Shown here piece by piece: positions 1-6,383 of a stretch of 9,010 nt of DNA (position 1 is its first letter; each line of letters opens with the position of its first letter). The DNA is from UBA1858 sp965658595 (lineage in GTDB: Bacteria > Pseudomonadota > Gammaproteobacteria > UBA4575): positions 1-9,010 of the forward strand of contig CBFHSW010000056.1 in the NCBI GenBank assembly GCA_965658595.1, in the 5' to 3' direction. The notes under the pieces were generated by a model, which was not told the DNA's origin, made no database searches, and worked only from the letters and a program-made list of their open reading frames with translations. Made by a program: the position numbers and the translations under genes.

Positions 1-360
1 CACTCCATTTGGGTGTACATTATTCCACTTAGGTTTTCTATTTAGAGTTTCTCCATTTCCTTTCGCATCATGTTGTTTATAAAAAGTCATCTGCAAATCC
101 ATCGTAATTGCTGAATGACAATCCACTTTTACATGTGCTAATCCTGAAAGGTCATGATACTTGGTTGGCTTGGCATAATTAGAGAGACGCCAATAATAGA
201 CATATTCTTTATCATGAGTAATTTTGTTGAAATCTATGCTGTAGCGATCACCATTTGAAGTTGAGGCGATCTCAGTCCACTCGGCAAAAACAATATTAGG
301 GAGGATGATCACAAGCAAAAATATTGTTATTACGGATGAATTAGATAAAAGAATTTTCAT
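1..360 (-). CDS. Secreted surface-adhesin E-like protein (partial, C-terminus off left edge)
   Basis: The minus strand is open from an ATG at 360 to the window edge, giving 120 codons with no stop. Residues 1-26 form a classical signal peptide: a short basic start (MKILL), a hydrophobic core and a likely cleavage after VFA, giving a mature protein starting EWTEIAS. The mature part has the pattern I associate with the surface-adhesin protein E family (H. influenzae protein E type): W-x2-I near the start, a YSIDFNKI strand, YYWRLSNY, a Lys/Ser stretch leading to VDC, and a late KWNNVHP. Family members are usually about 140-160 residues, so perhaps 20-40 residues are missing. The start is supported by a GAAGG Shine-Dalgarno at 368-372, seven bases upstream. 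The family assignment is from pattern memory. The protein is probably exported, but an adhesin role is only inferred; many relatives are uncharacterised periplasmic or surface proteins. Confidence 0.7.
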   Translation of the reverse strand, partial: MKILLSNSSVITIFLLVIILPNIVFAEWTEIASTSNGDRYSIDFNKITHDKEYVYYWRLSNYAKPTKYHDLSGLAHVKVDCHSAITMDLQMTFYKQHDAKGNGETLNRKPKWNNVHPNGV

Positions 361-389
361 TAATTGACCTTCGCTAACTTTAAGAAGTT

Positions 390-450
390 TGAGTGCTAGA
401 TTGTAGAGAACTGGTGTGAATTGCCTTTATGAGTGCTTTTCTGGAGAACT
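390..450. repeat. Imperfect direct repeat upstream of the adhesin-like gene
   Basis: Two copies lie 40 bp apart. Copy A (390-412) is TGAGTGCT, then 8 bp, then GAGAACT. Copy B (430-450) is TGAGTGCT, then 6 bp, then GAGAACT. The two outer blocks (8 and 7 bp) are identical, while the centre differs in length and sequence. Both copies sit within 90 bp of the adhesin-like start codon. The arrangement could be a tandem duplication or a pair of regulator sites. The blocks are seen directly; any function is inferred. Confidence 0.55.
400..405 (-). promoter_or_regulatory. Candidate -10 box for the adhesin-like gene
   Basis: On the minus strand this reads TACAAT, five of six matches to the sigma-70 -10 consensus, 40 bp before the adhesin-like ATG. 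No good -35 hexamer lies 16-18 bp further upstream (the 17-bp position reads AAAGGC), so use of this site would probably need an activator. The box falls inside copy A of the direct repeat. Confidence 0.3.
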
Positions 451-599
451 CTATCTAAGATTAGCATTCTATTCTTTAAAGTGACAAATAAAAGAATGAT
501 GAATCCTTTACAAGGAAACAACGACAAACCAGGTATTATTGAGCATAGGGTTGTGAAAAAACGCATATTACCACTACACTGACGAATGATAGTTAGCGT

Positions 600-605
600 T
601 ATATT
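600..605 (+). promoter_or_regulatory. Candidate -10 box for the uL16 hydroxylase gene
   Basis: TATATT at 600-605 matches five of six -10 positions. A CTGACG hexamer at 579-584 could serve as -35, but the spacer is only 15 bp. It lies 43 bp before the chosen ATG, a plausible leader length. It is weak and offered only as the best candidate in the 361-647 gap. Confidence 0.25.
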
Positions 606-647
606 TTGCAAGAGCGCTCAATCTCAATAATTAAGATAGTTAATACC

Positions 648-1817
648 ATGACAGAATTTTTTAATACAGGCTTAAGCGAACAGCAATTCTTAGATGAGTA
701 CTGGCAGAAAAAGCCCTTACTCATGCGTGGAGCCTTAAGTCATTTTCACTCTCCTATTACTCCAAATGAACTCATAACATTGGCCTGTGACGATGAAATA
801 GAAGCACGTTTGATTCAAGAAAATGGACCTGATAACAGATGGCAGTTAAAGAATCATGCTTTAAATGAGAAAGACTTTAAACGTCTACCAGAGACACATT
901 GGACGGTATTGGTGCAGGATGTTGATAAGCATCACATAGAGCTTCAGAGACTGATTGATCCATTTAGATTCATTCCTGATTGGCGACGTGATGATTTGAT
1001 GATTAGTTATGCAAGCAAAGATGGAAGCGTAGGCGCACATATCGACAGTTATGATGTATTTCTACTCCAAGCTATGGGAACACGGCGTTGGCAGATTAGT
1101 GATCATCCTATATATGATCCTGAGTTTATTGAAGGCATAGACTTGCAAGTATTAAAACATTTTACTCCAGATTTAAGTTGGGATTTAGCTCCTGGTGATT
1201 GTTTATATCTTCCACCTCACTATGCTCATCATGGTATGGCTTTGGATGACTGTATGACTTTTTCTTTTGGTTATCGCTCTCCCACTAAAGTTGAGTTGCT
1301 GGGTGGCATAACAGATGCCATGTTGGAAAATGAAGTCGGTCATGAGCGTTATTCTGATCCTCAATTAATCATCTCAAAACACTCCCACGAAATCTCTCAA
1401 CAAGCTATTCAAGAAGTGAAGCAACAATTGCAGACAGCCATCAATGCAGCAGATGCAGAGATCGCTTTAGGCTTGGGACGTTTAGTCACAGATACAAAAA
1501 GTAGTTTGATTGAGAAAACAGAGCAGATGTTGACAGATCTGCCAAATGCGCAAGAATGTTCAAATTTATTTGTGCAAGGCAAAATACTCAAACGCAATGT
1601 TTTTTGCCGCTTTGCGTGGAGTGATCAGCATCAAGGCACGATACTTTTTTGTGCTGGCGAAGCTTATTTATTAGACCAGCGTGAACACGCCATCATACTC
1701 TCTGAGGGTGATGTCATTACAGCAGAGCAATGGTCACAATTAGGCTCAAATGATCAATTTGCCGAGATACTATGTGAGTTGATTGCTGAGGGTGCGTGGA
1801 TTTGGTCTGCTGCATGA
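648..1817 (+). CDS. roxA: Ribosomal protein uL16 3-hydroxylase, cupin/JmjC-like oxygenase (RoxA/YcfD family)
   Basis: This 389-residue protein matches the bacterial RoxA (YcfD) family, Fe(II)/2-oxoglutarate-dependent oxygenases that hydroxylate an arginine of ribosomal protein uL16; E. coli YcfD is 373 residues. The N-terminus carries the family signature FLDEYWQKKPLLMRGAL, followed by DDLMISYASKDGSVGAHIDSYD. The iron-binding facial triad is visible as H131-x-D133 (AHIDSYD) and H194 (PPHYAHHG), with nearly the same spacing as E. coli H125/D127/H187. GTRRWQIS supplies the basic residues near the co-substrate pocket. The last ~110 residues correspond to the C-terminal winged-helix-like dimer domain. 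I chose the ATG at 648 because the family begins about a dozen residues before the WQK motif; a TTG at 606 would add 14 poorly matching residues. The Shine-Dalgarno is weak. The gene stands alone on its strand and converges with the SulP gene. The cytoplasmic ribosome-modification role comes from the family. Confidence 0.9.
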   Translation: MTEFFNTGLSEQQFLDEYWQKKPLLMRGALSHFHSPITPNELITLACDDEIEARLIQENGPDNRWQLKNHALNEKDFKRLPETHWTVLVQDVDKHHIELQRLIDPFRFIPDWRRDDLMISYASKDGSVGAHIDSYDVFLLQAMGTRRWQISDHPIYDPEFIEGIDLQVLKHFTPDLSWDLAPGDCLYLPPHYAHHGMALDDCMTFSFGYRSPTKVELLGGITDAMLENEVGHERYSDPQLIISKHSHEISQQAIQEVKQQLQTAINAADAEIALGLGRLVTDTKSSLIEKTEQMLTDLPNAQECSNLFVQGKILKRNVFCRFAWSDQHQGTILFCAGEAYLLDQREHAIILSEGDVITAEQWSQLGSNDQFAEILCELIAEGAWIWSAA

Positions 1818-1857
1818 TCAACTCTATTTGTAAGGTGCTTAAGCAGCGCAAATAGCG

Positions 1858-1891
1858 CTCTCTTAATCGCCCTACTCGATTGAGAGGGTTT
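1858..1891 (+). terminator. Hairpin between convergent genes, probable terminator
   Basis: A 12-bp stem (1858-1869 pairing with 1877-1888, two G-U wobbles on the plus-strand RNA) encloses a 7-nt loop, CCCTACT, and is followed by TTT. It begins 41 bp after the oxygenase stop codon. The T-run is short and merges with the TAA of the convergent transporter gene. On the minus strand the same stem starts directly behind that stop but has no U-tract, so it probably serves mainly the plus-strand gene. A perfect TGCTTAAGCA palindrome (1836-1845) and a small GCGC-AAATA-GCGC hairpin (1846-1858) lie just upstream. Confidence 0.5.
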
Positions 1892-3455
1892 AAGCCAAAC
1901 TATCTTCTGCCACGAAGTATTTAGGATCTTTTATCACATTCACTTCTACTAAACTGCCCGCTTTAGTTAATAGTTGTCGACATTCCGATGACAAGTGAAC
2001 TAAATGCAATGTCTTACCCGCATTTAGATAGCGCTCAGCCAATGTATCTATCGCTTCTAAGCCTGAATGATCAGCTACACGTGAGCGTGCAAAATCGACA
2101 ATTACATCATTGTTATCTTTACGTGGATCGAAGCTCTCTAGAAATGACGTTACCGAGCCAAAGAATAATGGGCCCATAACTGCATACACAGTAGAGCCTT
2201 TGTGATCTTCACGAGCTTCAATACGAATATGTTTGGCATGTTCCCAAGCAAAGACTAAGGCAGACACAATCACACCTACTATGACTGCGACAGCTAAATC
2301 AGTCATCACTGTCACGGCTGAAACTAATATCAATATGAAGGCGTCTGATTGAGGGACTTTGGAGATAATACGAAAGCTAGACCATTCAAAAGTGGCAATT
2401 ACAACGATAAACATTACACCGATAAGTGCCGCCAACGGAATACGTTCAATCAACGCTGAGCCAACTAAAATGAATAGTAATAAAAATAGTGCGGCACTGA
2501 TACTGGATAAACGGCCTTTACCACCAGAATTAACATTAATCATACTTTGGCCGATCATGGCACAACCCCCCATACCGCCGAAAAAGCCTGTCACTGTGTT
2601 AGCAACGCCTTGACCGATACATTCACGATTACCTCGACCACGTGATTCTGTAATCTCATCAATCAATCGCATGGTGAGTAAAGATTCAATCAAGCCAATG
2701 GCGGCGAGAATCAATGCATAAGGAAGGATAATAAATAGAGTATCAAGATCGTAAGGTACAGTGGGTATATGAAAGTTAGGTAGTCCGCCCTTAATTGAGA
2801 CAACATCACCTACGACTTTCGTATCCAAATTCAACCAAAACACCAAACCAGTCACAATTAAGATAGAGACCAGTGACGCAGGTACGGCTGTGGTAATACG
2901 CGGAAAGTAACGAATAATAAGCATTGTGACACCAACTAAGCCAACTAATAATAATAGTTCGTCACTTCGCAACCATGCGATATCAACAATAGAGCCTTGC
3001 ATGAAAGTACCCTCTAACCATCCAGCCTCACCCTCTTGTCCAAAGTGGCTCAATTGAGCTAAGAAAATGACAATGGCCAGACCATTCACAAATCCCAGCA
3101 TCACAGGATAAGGCACCATTCGAATGAATTTACCAAGTTTTAACAACCCTGCTGTAATTTGTAAGATGCCCATTAATACCACAGTGATAAACAGATATTC
3201 GACACCATGATCAGCCACCAGTGCGACCATCACGACAGCAAGTGCCCCAGTAGCACCACTGATCATGCCTGGACGTCCACCAATACACGCTGTAATTAGA
3301 CCGACTAAAAAAGCAGCATAGAGGCCTACAAGAGGCTCAACACCAGCCACAAAAGCGAATGCAACCGCTTCAGGGACTAGAGCGAGTGCTACCGTTAGAC
3401 CTGACAACAGATCATTCTTATAACTAGCCAGTTGAGCTAGTTGAAAATTCAACAT
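1890..3455 (-). CDS. SulP-family inorganic anion transporter with C-terminal STAS domain
   Basis: This is a 521-residue integral inner-membrane protein of the SulP/SLC26 family, which moves sulfate, bicarbonate, dicarboxylates or other anions. Residues 1 to about 400 are a chain of hydrophobic helices with the family start (DLLSGLTVALALVPEAVAFA), the GLYAAFLVGLITACIGG segment and the ISGATGALAVV motif of the substrate-site helix. GVANTVTGFFGGMGGCAMI lies midway. From about residue 405 the chain becomes a soluble STAS domain with a V-x-V-D core strand and an ADHSGLEAI motif, short as in prokaryotic members. There is almost no N-terminal extension before the first helix. The substrate cannot be read from the sequence. 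No carbonic anhydrase or sulfur-assimilation gene lies nearby to suggest one. It is monocistronic as far as the window shows, with a 3' end 72 bp from the convergent oxygenase gene. The start ATG has only a weak GAGAAA-type ribosome site. Confidence 0.93.
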   Translation of the reverse strand: MLNFQLAQLASYKNDLLSGLTVALALVPEAVAFAFVAGVEPLVGLYAAFLVGLITACIGGRPGMISGATGALAVVMVALVADHGVEYLFITVVLMGILQITAGLLKLGKFIRMVPYPVMLGFVNGLAIVIFLAQLSHFGQEGEAGWLEGTFMQGSIVDIAWLRSDELLLLVGLVGVTMLIIRYFPRITTAVPASLVSILIVTGLVFWLNLDTKVVGDVVSIKGGLPNFHIPTVPYDLDTLFIILPYALILAAIGLIESLLTMRLIDEITESRGRGNRECIGQGVANTVTGFFGGMGGCAMIGQSMINVNSGGKGRLSSISAALFLLLFILVGSALIERIPLAALIGVMFIVVIATFEWSSFRIISKVPQSDAFILILVSAVTVMTDLAVAVIVGVIVSALVFAWEHAKHIRIEAREDHKGSTVYAVMGPLFFGSVTSFLESFDPRKDNNDVIVDFARSRVADHSGLEAIDTLAERYLNAGKTLHLVHLSSECRQLLTKAGSLVEVNVIKDPKYFVAEDSLA

Positions 3456-3571
3456 AAAGATTTCTCAATATTAATAGACAGCATTTAACACCTAATGGCG
3501 TCCAAGGCTGTGGTAGATAAGGAGTTTTGAAGGATTAGCTCAGAACTATGAGCCATCTGAAATATGCGCGC

Positions 3572-3600
3572 ATTATACTCATAAAAGCGCACACTGCACG
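3572..3600 (-). promoter_or_regulatory. Candidate sigma-70 promoter for the SulP gene, GC-rich discriminator
   Basis: On the minus strand there is a perfect TATAAT (3572-3577), about 115 bp before the SulP start codon. The -35 position at 17-bp spacing (3595-3600) reads CGTGCA, a poor match. Directly after the -10 comes GCGCGCAT. Such a G+C-rich discriminator is a known hallmark of promoters repressed by ppGpp/DksA, so growth-rate or stringent control is possible but inferred. The leader between the promoter and the ATG shows no riboswitch that I recognise. Confidence 0.45.
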
Positions 3601-3759
3601 CTCTATACTTAAATATCACAAGATAGTAACATTTAAGACTGCTTCCAGTGGATTACTGCGAGCATCAAAAGTCAAAGTACCAACGAAAAGGTGCTTAATA
3701 CAGTAAGTGTTGAGTTACTCATAGTGCAGTATTGACTGACAAACCTATAAAAAAGTTGA

Positions 3760-4041
3760 ATGTACAAAAAAACAGATCCTGTGATTGTTCTGGAACAGAA
3801 AAGCGTTATTTCTTATAGGAGATGTAAAGAATTTCTATCTCGATTTAAATACATTTCATTATGTATAAAAATTTCAATTCCATCATTGATTTTTATTCAT
3901 CAAGATAAACTCTCTGAGAAGGATATTTCAGAAAAATCAACATTTGTTGAAAATTATTCTAGATTGAACGAGCTTTTAGCTAGGAAAAACTCTGATGACA
4001 TCTCGCTATTTAAATGCAGCCCGACAATAATCAAGCATTGA
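3760..4041 (+). CDS. Doubtful 93-codon hypothetical reading frame
   Basis: An ATG at 3760 opens a frame of 93 codons that starts right after an in-frame TGA. It runs antisense into the last 36 bp of pgsA. The predicted peptide is Lys/Ile/Ser rich, has a moderately hydrophobic stretch at about residues 31-46 (YISLCIKISIPSLIFI) and no family I recognise. No Shine-Dalgarno precedes the ATG; TATAAA at 3746-3751 is only 8 bp away, so any transcript from it would be leaderless or nearly so. The frame looks more AT-rich than its neighbours, and the pgsA stem at 3932-3950 lies inside it. It is more likely chance or decayed sequence than a gene. Confidence 0.2.
   Translation: MYKKTDPVIVLEQKSVISYRRCKEFLSRFKYISLCIKISIPSLIFIHQDKLSEKDISEKSTFVENYSRLNELLARKNSDDISLFKCSPTIIKH
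3932..3950 (-). terminator. Weak terminator-like stem behind pgsA
   Basis: Read on the minus strand, TCAACA and TGTTGA (3945-3950 and 3937-3942) pair around a very small AA centre and are followed by TTTTT (3932-3936). This is the shape of an intrinsic terminator about 55 bp beyond the pgsA stop. The stem is only 5-6 bp with two G-C pairs, so its strength is doubtful. It would mark the end of the plsX-to-pgsA transcript. Confidence 0.3.
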
Positions 4042-4548
4042 TAGCAACGTTAACAAAGCGGCTAATATTAAAAGATATTGCCCAATAATAAAGATAGGAA
4101 TACCAAATAATGGTTGATGCCAAAGTAATAAAACGATGGCAAGTATTTGGAAAGTGGTTTTAACTTTCCCAAGTGATGATACAGCGACTGCTGCACGTTG
4201 ACCTAGCTCAGCCATCCATTCTCGCAAAGCTGACACTGCAATTTCTCGACCTATAATAATTAATGCAGGTATCAGTATGAGCATGGAGTTATGCTGATGC
4301 ACGATCATGACTATTGCAATGCAGACCATTAATTTATCTGCCACTGGATCAAGAAAAGCGCCAAACTTGGAGGTCTGGTTGAGTCTCCTAGCCAAGTAAC
4401 CATCTAACCAATCAGTAATACCCGCAAGAATAAAGATAAGCGCTGCCAACGGCATGGCATTATCAAGGCTAGAAAAGTAAGTTATAAAAAGTAATGGGAT
4501 CAACGCAATTCTTGCTAGCGTGAGTATGTTGGGAATTGTTAACAGCAT
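4006..4548 (-). CDS. pgsA: CDP-diacylglycerol-glycerol-3-phosphate 3-phosphatidyltransferase (PGP synthase)
   Basis: This 180-residue membrane enzyme transfers the phosphatidyl group from CDP-diacylglycerol to glycerol 3-phosphate, the committed step to phosphatidylglycerol and cardiolipin. The full CDP-alcohol phosphotransferase signature D-x2-D-G-x2-A-R-x8-G-x3-D-x3-D is present, with metal-binding D46, D49, D67 and D71 (DWLDGYLARR to FGAFLDPVADK). The N-terminus (IPNILTLARIALIPLLF) and the segment SALREWMAELGQRAAVAVS follow E. coli PgsA (182 residues) closely. Several hydrophobic helices span the chain, consistent with an inner-membrane location. The start codon lies 3 nt after the uvrC stop, with AAGGAAA (4559-4565) ten bases upstream inside the uvrC end, so translation is probably coupled. 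It is the last gene of the minus-strand run. Confidence 0.97.
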   Translation of the reverse strand: MLLTIPNILTLARIALIPLLFITYFSSLDNAMPLAALIFILAGITDWLDGYLARRLNQTSKFGAFLDPVADKLMVCIAIVMIVHQHNSMLILIPALIIIGREIAVSALREWMAELGQRAAVAVSSLGKVKTTFQILAIVLLLWHQPLFGIPIFIIGQYLLILAALLTLLSMLDYCRAAFK

Positions 4549-4551
4549 GGA

Positions 4552-6378
4552 TTATGAGTTTCCTTGCAAGGTTTCGAGTATGGTCAGAGCTAACTGTTTG
4601 CTGATACCGGGTACTTTAACAAGTTCTTGTTCATTTGCACGACTAATCCCTCGCAATCCTCCAAAATGTTTAAGCAAATTTTGACGTCTTTTGGGGCCTA
4701 AACCTGGGATATCCTCTAGTGGAGAGACATTACGTGCTTTTTTACGCCGAGCTCGATGGCTGGTAATAGCAAAGCGGTGAGCCTCATCTCGTATCTGCTG
4801 TATTAAATGTAACGCGAGCGAGTCATCGGCCAATGTTATCGGTTGTTTGTCCCCTAACAAAAACAACTGCTCTAATCCCGCTCTGCGATCTTCACCTTTA
4901 GCCACACCTATTACTAATACATTAGTAACATTCAAGGCCTGCATCACCTCTCCTGCCTGTGTGAGCTGCCCCTTGCCGCCATCAATGAATAAAATATCTG
5001 GCAACTTACCCTCACCTTTTTGTATGCGCTTGTAGCGTCTTGTGAGTGCTTGGTGCATGGCAGCATAATCATCGCCGGGCGTAATATCTTCAATATTAAA
5101 TTTACGATATTCAGATTTGGCAGCACCTTCGCGATCAAAGACCACACAAGAAGCTACTGCACGCTCACCTTGAGTATGGCTAATATCAAAGCATTCCATG
5201 CGTTGAACAGGTTGCTGCAGATTAAAAATAGCTTCCAACGCTTGATAGCGTTGCTCTATACCAGCACGACTAGCTAGTTTTGTTTCAAATGCCGTGGTCA
5301 CATTCTTATTAGCAAACTCCAACCAACGTGCACGTTTGCCACGAACAGAAGCTGAAATCTTTACCTTACTCCCTCGTTGATGAGTGAGCATTTCCTCCAA
5401 TAAAGACGCCTCTGCAGGACATTCAGACATAATGATTTCTTCTGGAGGCGTCCGATCTAAATAGTATTGTCCAATAAAGGCGTTCAGCAGTTCTGCTTGT
5501 TCATATTGGTGAGGCGTTTTGGGAAAATAACTTTTATTGCCTAGGTTCATTTTGTTGCGCACTTGGAATACTTGCACACAAGCAAGATCATCTCGTATGC
5601 GAGCAGTAATGATGTCACAGTCACTTGATAAATCACTCACATATTGCTGTTGAGAGACTTGTCGTAACGAATCAATTTGATCTCTTAGTTTAGCGGCATG
5701 TTCAAATTCTAAATTAGTCGAGGCCTCTTCCATTTCTGTGATTAGATGATTAACCACTGAGTCACTTTTTCCTTGCAAGAATTTACGCGCATAATCGACA
5801 TCTTTGGCATAATTTTTTTCACTAATAAGATTCACGCAAGGTGCTGTGCAACGTTCAATTTGGTATTGTAAACAAGGCCGTGAACGGTTTTTGTAAAAAC
5901 TCTCAGCACACTGACGCACCATGAAAGTTTTTTGTAATAGATTAAGTGTCTCTCGAACAGCACCTACACTGGCATAAGGACCAAAGTACTCGCCCTCCTT
6001 CTTTTTTGAACCCCGATAAAAACTCAGACTTGGAAAATCATGCTGTGACAAAAAAATATAGGGATAGCTTTTATCGTCACGTAATAAAATATTATATTTT
6101 GGACGATGTTGCTTAATAAGATTGTTTTCTAGTAATAATGCTTCTGCCTCTGTATTAGTTACTGTTACTTCCACATTACATATCAATTGAATCATGGACT
6201 GAATACGCGGACTGGTATTACTTCGATTGAAATAACTAGAGACTCGTTTTTTTAAATTCTTTGCCTTACCCACATAAAGCACATCCGCATTATTATCTAA
6301 CATACGGTAAACCCCGGGTTGAGGTGTTAGACATTTTAAAAATGCCTTCGAATCAAAGTTTGTGGCTTGCTCTGCCAT
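4552..6378 (-). CDS. uvrC: Excinuclease ABC subunit C
   Basis: This 608-residue UvrC (610 in E. coli) is the dual-incision nuclease of nucleotide excision repair; it acts on UvrB-marked lesions and cuts 3' and then 5' of the damage. The N-terminal GIY-YIG domain (residues ~20-98) contains GVYRM, VLYVGKAKNLKKR and the conserved E79/E84 region, and makes the 3' cut. Four cysteines, C157, C169, C177 and C181 (QC, RPCLQYQ, RC, PC), match the spacing of the [4Fe-4S] ligands in E. coli UvrC. A UvrB-binding UVR segment lies near 205-240 (TNLEFEHAAKLRDQI). The RNase H-like 5'-incision domain follows, with MECFDISHTQGE, LFIDGGKGQL and RDEAHRFAI. A helix-hairpin-helix pair closes the protein (IPGLGPKRR, VPGISKQ). 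Its ATG is 5 nt after the uracil glycosylase stop and has no strong ribosome site, suggesting coupling. No uvrY-like regulator precedes it. Confidence 0.98.
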   Translation of the reverse strand: MAEQATNFDSKAFLKCLTPQPGVYRMLDNNADVLYVGKAKNLKKRVSSYFNRSNTSPRIQSMIQLICNVEVTVTNTEAEALLLENNLIKQHRPKYNILLRDDKSYPYIFLSQHDFPSLSFYRGSKKKEGEYFGPYASVGAVRETLNLLQKTFMVRQCAESFYKNRSRPCLQYQIERCTAPCVNLISEKNYAKDVDYARKFLQGKSDSVVNHLITEMEEASTNLEFEHAAKLRDQIDSLRQVSQQQYVSDLSSDCDIITARIRDDLACVQVFQVRNKMNLGNKSYFPKTPHQYEQAELLNAFIGQYYLDRTPPEEIIMSECPAEASLLEEMLTHQRGSKVKISASVRGKRARWLEFANKNVTTAFETKLASRAGIEQRYQALEAIFNLQQPVQRMECFDISHTQGERAVASCVVFDREGAAKSEYRKFNIEDITPGDDYAAMHQALTRRYKRIQKGEGKLPDILFIDGGKGQLTQAGEVMQALNVTNVLVIGVAKGEDRRAGLEQLFLLGDKQPITLADDSLALHLIQQIRDEAHRFAITSHRARRKKARNVSPLEDIPGLGPKRRQNLLKHFGGLRGISRANEQELVKVPGISKQLALTILETLQGNS

Positions 6379-6383
6379 GCGTT

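Larger units (their letters stand above)
3456..4005. other. AT-rich intergenic region between pgsA and the SulP gene
   Basis: About 550 bp separate the end of pgsA from the start of the transporter gene, both on the minus strand. It holds a -10 box for the transporter, a weak stem behind pgsA and one doubtful plus-strand reading frame, each listed separately. I find no tRNA cloverleaf on either strand, although E. coli has glyW-cysT-leuZ behind pgsA. A 5-bp inverted repeat (AGTAA-8-TTACT, 3702-3719) is present but too short to interpret. The rest shows nothing I recognise. Confidence 0.6.

Noticed and set aside
396..611. Minus-strand 71-codon frame in the gap between the adhesin-like gene and the hydroxylase gene
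   Set aside because: It has no ribosome site and no recognisable family, and it overlaps the hydroxylase promoter region. The composition looks like translated intergenic DNA.
3702..3719. AGTAA-8-TTACT inverted repeat as an operator
   Set aside because: A 5-bp half-site in AT-rich DNA is expected by chance, and no promoter for a nearby real gene overlaps it.
3971..3981. AGCT-TTT-AGCT small hairpin behind pgsA as the terminator
   Set aside because: The stem is only 4 bp and no T-run follows it on the minus strand; the stem at 3932-3950 is the better candidate.
3456..4005. Possible tRNA genes behind pgsA, as in E. coli
   Set aside because: I looked for the GGTTCGA-like T-loop and paired acceptor arms on both strands and found none.
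4847..5277. Several 60-85 codon frames inside uvrC on both strands
   Set aside because: They are fully covered by the well-conserved uvrC frame and have no family resemblance of their own.
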